From contig CAJUPQ010000109.1 of assembly GCA_910588505.1 (NCBI GenBank), forward strand, positions 1 through 8,141: DNA of 8,141 nt, given 5' to 3'. Of this stretch, positions 6,045 through 8,141 are shown piece by piece. The notes beneath the pieces are model-generated. The model saw nothing but the letters and a program-made list of their open reading frames with translations, did no database searches and was not told the origin of the DNA. Made by a program: the position numbers and the translations under genes. Source of the DNA: an uncultured Hungatella sp. (GTDB lineage: Bacteria; Bacillota; Clostridia; Lachnospirales; Lachnospiraceae). The stretch's first letter is position 1, and every line of letters begins with the position of its first letter.

Positions 6045-7721
6045 TTACTGGTTCAGCTTAAACGAACTCTTAAGGGACACGATCCTGTTAAACACCAGAT
6101 GATCCGGTCTGCTGTCCTTTGCGTCCACGCAGAAATACCCGTTCCGCATAAACTGGAAGCTGTCATATGCCTCTGCCCTGGCAAGCTCCGGCTCCACATA
6201 GCAGTCCTTTAAGACTGTGAGGGAGTTGGGATTTAGGTTCAGGGTCCCGTCGTCGTTCAGCTTCCCTTTCTCCTCATCCACGATATTCTCATAAAGACGG
6301 CACTCCGCCTTCACGGCCCCGGCTTTTGCCACCCAGTGGATGGTCCCCTTTACTTTTCTGCCTGTAAAGCCCGAGCCGCTTTTTGTCTCCGGGTCGTAAG
6401 TGGCGTGAATCACTGTAACCTTTCCGTCTTCATCCTTCTCACAGCCGGTGCAGGTTACAAAGTACGCGCCCATAAGCCGCACCTCATTGCCCGGATAAAG
6501 CCGGAAATACTTCTTAGGCGGGTTCTCCATAAAGTCCTCCCGCTCAATATAAAGCTCTCTCCCAAAGGGAACCTGCCTCTCCCCCAGAGCCTCATTTTCC
6601 AGGTTGTTGGGAATGGACACCATCTCCGTCTCCCCCTCCGGGTAATTGTCAATGATCAGCTTCACCGGGTCAAGGACAGCCATCATCCTAGGCTTTTTCA
6701 GTTTCAGATCCTCCCTGATGCAGTACTCCAGCATGGCATAATCCACGGAGCTGTTGCCCTTAGCCACGCCTACCAGGTCCACAAACCGTCTGATGGACTC
6801 CGGCGTGTACCCTCTCCGGCGCAGAGCAGCTATGGACACCAGGCGAGGGTCATCCCAGCCGTCCACGATGCCGTCCTCCACCAGCTTCTTGATATACCGT
6901 TTCCCTGTGACCACGTTGGTCAGGTAAAGCTTGGCAAACTCGATCTGCCTTGGCGGATTCTCAAACTCGCACTCCCGCACCACCCAGTCGTACAGCGGCC
7001 TGTGGTCCTCAAACTCCAGGGTGCAGATGGAGTGGGTAATGTGCTCAATGGCGTCCTCAATGGGGTGGGCAAAATCATACATAGGATAAATACACCACTG
7101 ATCCCCTGTGTTGTGATGACTCATGCGGGCCACCCTGTAGATGACCGGATCCCGCATATTGATGTTGCCGGAGGCCATGTCGATCTTGGCCCGCAGCACC
7201 TTTTCCCCGTCCTTATATTTGCCCTCTTTCATCTCCTCAAACAGCTTCAGGTTCTCCTCAACGGACCGGTTCCGGTAGGGACTCTCCTTGCCCGGAGTCT
7301 TAAAGTCTCCCCGGTACTCCCGGATCTCCTCCGCGCTGAGATCGCAGACAAATGCCTTTCCCTTCTTGATCAGCAGGATGGCACACTCATACATCTGCTG
7401 AAAATAATTGGACGCGAAAAACAGCCTGTCCTCAAAGTCAGCTCCCAGCCATTTTACATCCTCGATGATGGACTGGACAAATTCTTCCTTCTCCTTGGTC
7501 GGGTTGGTGTCGTCAAACCGCATATTAAACTTTCCGCCGTACTTCTGGGCCAGCCCGTAGTTTAGCAAGATAGACTTGGCATGTCCGATGTGAAGATACC
7601 CGTTAGGCTCCGGCGGAAAGCGGGTCTGCACATGGTCGTATACCCCCTCCGCCAGGTCCTTGTCAATCTCCTGCTCTATAAAGTTTCTGGAAACCTCTAA
7701 AGCTTCTTTGTTCTCTTCCAT
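6045..7721 (-). CDS. glnS: Glutaminyl-tRNA synthetase
   Basis: Class I aminoacyl-tRNA synthetase that charges tRNA-Gln with glutamine in the cytosol. The 558-residue length is normal. The Rossmann domain begins RFPPEPNGYLHIGHAKS (34-50) with the HIGH signature at 44-47; FDDTNP (69-74) and MYDFAHPIEDA (214-224) are the GlnRS/GluRS-type active-site blocks, with GlnRS-specific features such as WDDPR (289-293). The second signature, normally VMSKR in this family, here reads VTGKR (271-275): the key lysine (Lys274) remains but Met-Ser is replaced by Thr-Gly. Residues from about 340 to the end form the two-barrel anticodon-binding region, intact to the C-terminus. GGAGGAG lies 10 nt before the ATG. 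It heads a two-gene unit with the MocR-type regulator. No T-box elements are seen in the leader. It is GlnRS rather than GluRS, judging by length and the C-terminal beta-barrel region. Confidence 0.97.
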   Translation of the reverse strand: MEENKEALEVSRNFIEQEIDKDLAEGVYDHVQTRFPPEPNGYLHIGHAKSILLNYGLAQKYGGKFNMRFDDTNPTKEKEEFVQSIIEDVKWLGADFEDRLFFASNYFQQMYECAILLIKKGKAFVCDLSAEEIREYRGDFKTPGKESPYRNRSVEENLKLFEEMKEGKYKDGEKVLRAKIDMASGNINMRDPVIYRVARMSHHNTGDQWCIYPMYDFAHPIEDAIEHITHSICTLEFEDHRPLYDWVVRECEFENPPRQIEFAKLYLTNVVTGKRYIKKLVEDGIVDGWDDPRLVSIAALRRRGYTPESIRRFVDLVGVAKGNSSVDYAMLEYCIREDLKLKKPRMMAVLDPVKLIIDNYPEGETEMVSIPNNLENEALGERQVPFGRELYIEREDFMENPPKKYFRLYPGNEVRLMGAYFVTCTGCEKDEDGKVTVIHATYDPETKSGSGFTGRKVKGTIHWVAKAGAVKAECRLYENIVDEEKGKLNDDGTLNLNPNSLTVLKDCYVEPELARAEAYDSFQFMRNGYFCVDAKDSRPDHLVFNRIVSLKSSFKLNQ

Positions 7722-7755
7722 AAATATAAAACTCCTCCATTCCCAATATTAGGCT

Positions 7756-7764
7756 ATCATACCA
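7756..7764 (-). promoter_or_regulatory. Possible extended -10 promoter, proximal, for glnS
   Basis: On the minus strand TG-G-TATGAT is an extended -10 motif lying 34 bases before the glnS start. A weak TTTCCT stands in the -35 position, and the spacer carries an A-tract of eight. It would give a leader of about 28 nt including the SD. Confidence 0.45.
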
Positions 7765-7828
7765 TATTTTTTTTCTTTAGGAAAGGGGGATTTTGGGGTT
7801 GGCATCTTACTGCCTCTTTTTGTTTATC

Positions 7829-7857
7829 CTGACAACAGTATACCATAACAATATAAT
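7829..7857 (+). promoter_or_regulatory. Near-consensus sigma-A promoter facing the tRNA-Thr gene
   Basis: CTGACA (7829-7834; one mismatch to TTGACA) and perfect TATAAT (7852-7857) are separated by exactly 17 nt. This is the strongest-looking promoter in the 7722-8062 gap, yet it points away from glnS and toward no annotated gene except the 24-codon ORF at 7926. The predicted start is near 7864. Confidence 0.6.
7837..7845 (-). promoter_or_regulatory. Possible extended -10 promoter, distal, for glnS
   Basis: TG-G-TATACT on the minus strand is a second extended -10 motif, about 80 bases upstream of the proximal one. No good -35 is seen. It lies wholly within the spacer of the plus-strand promoter 7829-7857, so the two would exclude each other if both are used. 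Confidence 0.35.
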
Positions 7858-7925
7858 ATGCTTACCTGGGCAGCCGGGGGATGTGTTCTCACCCGATCTG
7901 AGTCTTGCGGAAAAGGGTGATTATT

Positions 7926-8000
7926 ATGAGTACATCATGTGATATTTTATACTTTTCAGGCGTTATATACATCATTTCAACCATGATATTCATAACGTAA
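7926..8000 (+). CDS. Possible 24-residue hydrophobic peptide (small ORF)
   Basis: ATG at 7926 to TAA at 7998-8000. The peptide begins MSTSCDILYF and continues as one hydrophobic segment ending STMIFIT; from residue 7 on there are no charged residues, enough to span a membrane. The upstream GGGTGAT (7915-7921) can pair with the 16S tail region complementary to GGTGAT and is 4 nt from the ATG, which is acceptable for that register. It follows a near-consensus promoter (7829-7857) with a leader of about 60 nt. The leader contains TCACCC (7889-7894), able to pair with and hide GGGTGA (7915-7920). I recognise no family. It could be a small membrane peptide or type I toxin-like product, or a chance ORF in AT-rich DNA; it lacks the basic tail many type I toxins have. 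Confidence 0.3.
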   Translation: MSTSCDILYFSGVIYIISTMIFIT

Positions 8001-8051
8001 AAAATCCCTGAAAACACGGCATTTATCGAATAAAACCGCTATCTTCAGGGA
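7999..8051 (-). terminator. Intrinsic terminator of the tRNA-Thr transcript
   Basis: On the minus strand, TCCCTGAA and TTCAGGGA form a perfect 8-bp outer stem (8005-8012 with 8044-8051). Inside are a CGG/CCG pair of arms and a TTTAT-TCG-ATAAA stem-loop. Six consecutive T residues follow immediately (7999-8004 on the plus strand as A's). It begins 11 bases after the tRNA 3' end. On the plus strand there is no U-run after it, so it is one-directional by this criterion. Confidence 0.9.
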
Positions 8052-8062
8052 ATTCTCCAAAG

Positions 8063-8135
8063 AGCTGATGACGGGACTCGGACCCGTGACCTCCTCACTA
8101 CCAATGAGGTGCGCTACCACCTGTGCCACATCAGC
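8063..8135 (-). tRNA. tRNA-Thr (anticodon GGT)
   Basis: A 73-nt cloverleaf. The acceptor GCTGATG pairs perfectly with CATCAGC. D arm: GCAC/GCGC with one A12-C23 mismatch. Anticodon arm: CCTCA/TGAGG with loop TTGGTAG, anticodon GGT, decoding ACC and ACU. The variable region is 5 nt (AGGTC). T arm: ACGGG/CCCGT with loop TCCGAGT. The discriminator is T, and CCA is not encoded (CTT follows), so CCA must be added by nucleotidyltransferase. The acceptor GCTGAT resembles well-known bacterial threonine tRNAs. Position 55 is C instead of the nearly universal T. Its promoter is outside the window; its terminator is at 7999-8051. Confidence 0.95.
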
Positions 8136-8141
8136 GTCTTT

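Larger units (their letters stand above)
7722..8062. other. 341-base intergenic region between glnS and tRNA-Thr
   Basis: No protein gene of ordinary length is present. From left to right it holds the glnS SD and two extended -10 motifs on the minus strand, a near-consensus plus-strand promoter, a GC-richer stretch (about 7865-7918) with a 6-bp complementary pair, a 24-codon hydrophobic ORF, and the tRNA-Thr terminator hairpin. I do not recognise any named riboswitch or T-box in it on either strand. Confidence 0.8.

Noticed and set aside
6336..7565. Long plus-strand open frame of about 409 codons opposite glnS
   Set aside because: It lies wholly antisense to a full-length, clearly recognisable GlnRS, has a His/Leu/Val-rich composition typical of an antisense frame, and shows no SD or known domain.
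7722..7860. T-box or amino-acid riboswitch in the glnS leader
   Set aside because: I found no T-box antiterminator sequence (AGGGTGG-like) and no terminator hairpin between the putative promoters and the glnS start.
7931..7990. Direct repeat TACATCAT (7931-7938 and 7968-7975), each followed by GATATT
   Set aside because: Only two 8-bp copies in AT-rich sequence at different spacing and in different frames; not enough for an iteron, attachment site or operator call.

Overview
The window looks like chromosomal core DNA from a Clostridia-class Bacillota, most likely a Lachnospiraceae member. The evidence is the Gram-positive-style Shine-Dalgarno sites, a CIRCE operator in front of groES-groEL, the groES-groEL-guaB order, a non-discriminating-type glutaminyl-tRNA synthetase with many clostridial-looking blocks, and a tRNA gene without an encoded CCA. 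Base composition in genes is close to balanced, while intergenic spacers are clearly AT-rich. Nothing indicates a mobile element, prophage or CRISPR array.

Layout, reading mostly on the minus strand. Right edge: tRNA-Thr(GGT) at 8063-8135 with a strong intrinsic terminator (7999-8051). A 341-base gap (7722-8062) holds that terminator, putative glnS promoters, and a near-consensus promoter pointing the other way into a possible 24-codon hydrophobic ORF. Then glnS (6045-7721) is followed after 6 nt by a MocR/PdxR-type regulator (4635-6038), probably one transcription unit. A convergent plus-strand gene for a small acidic membrane-anchored protein (4170-4562) meets it at a shared hairpin (4587-4630). 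Divergent from that small gene is the heat-shock operon: CIRCE plus a sigma-A promoter at 3996-4038, groES (3667-3951) and groEL (1989-3611), closed by a long hairpin (1900-1967). Next comes a small two-helix membrane protein (1377-1874), and finally guaB (1-1291, truncated by the left edge) behind its own consensus promoter.

Functionally the window combines protein folding (GroES/GroEL, under HrcA control by inference from CIRCE), guanine nucleotide synthesis (IMP dehydrogenase), translation (GlnRS, tRNA-Thr) and a PLP-dependent transcription factor whose target is not visible here. The least explained parts are the plus-strand transcription unit in the tRNA-glnS gap and the two small membrane proteins flanking the chaperonin operon. 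The small-ORF unit is the best candidate for something undescribed, but it rests only on pattern reading.
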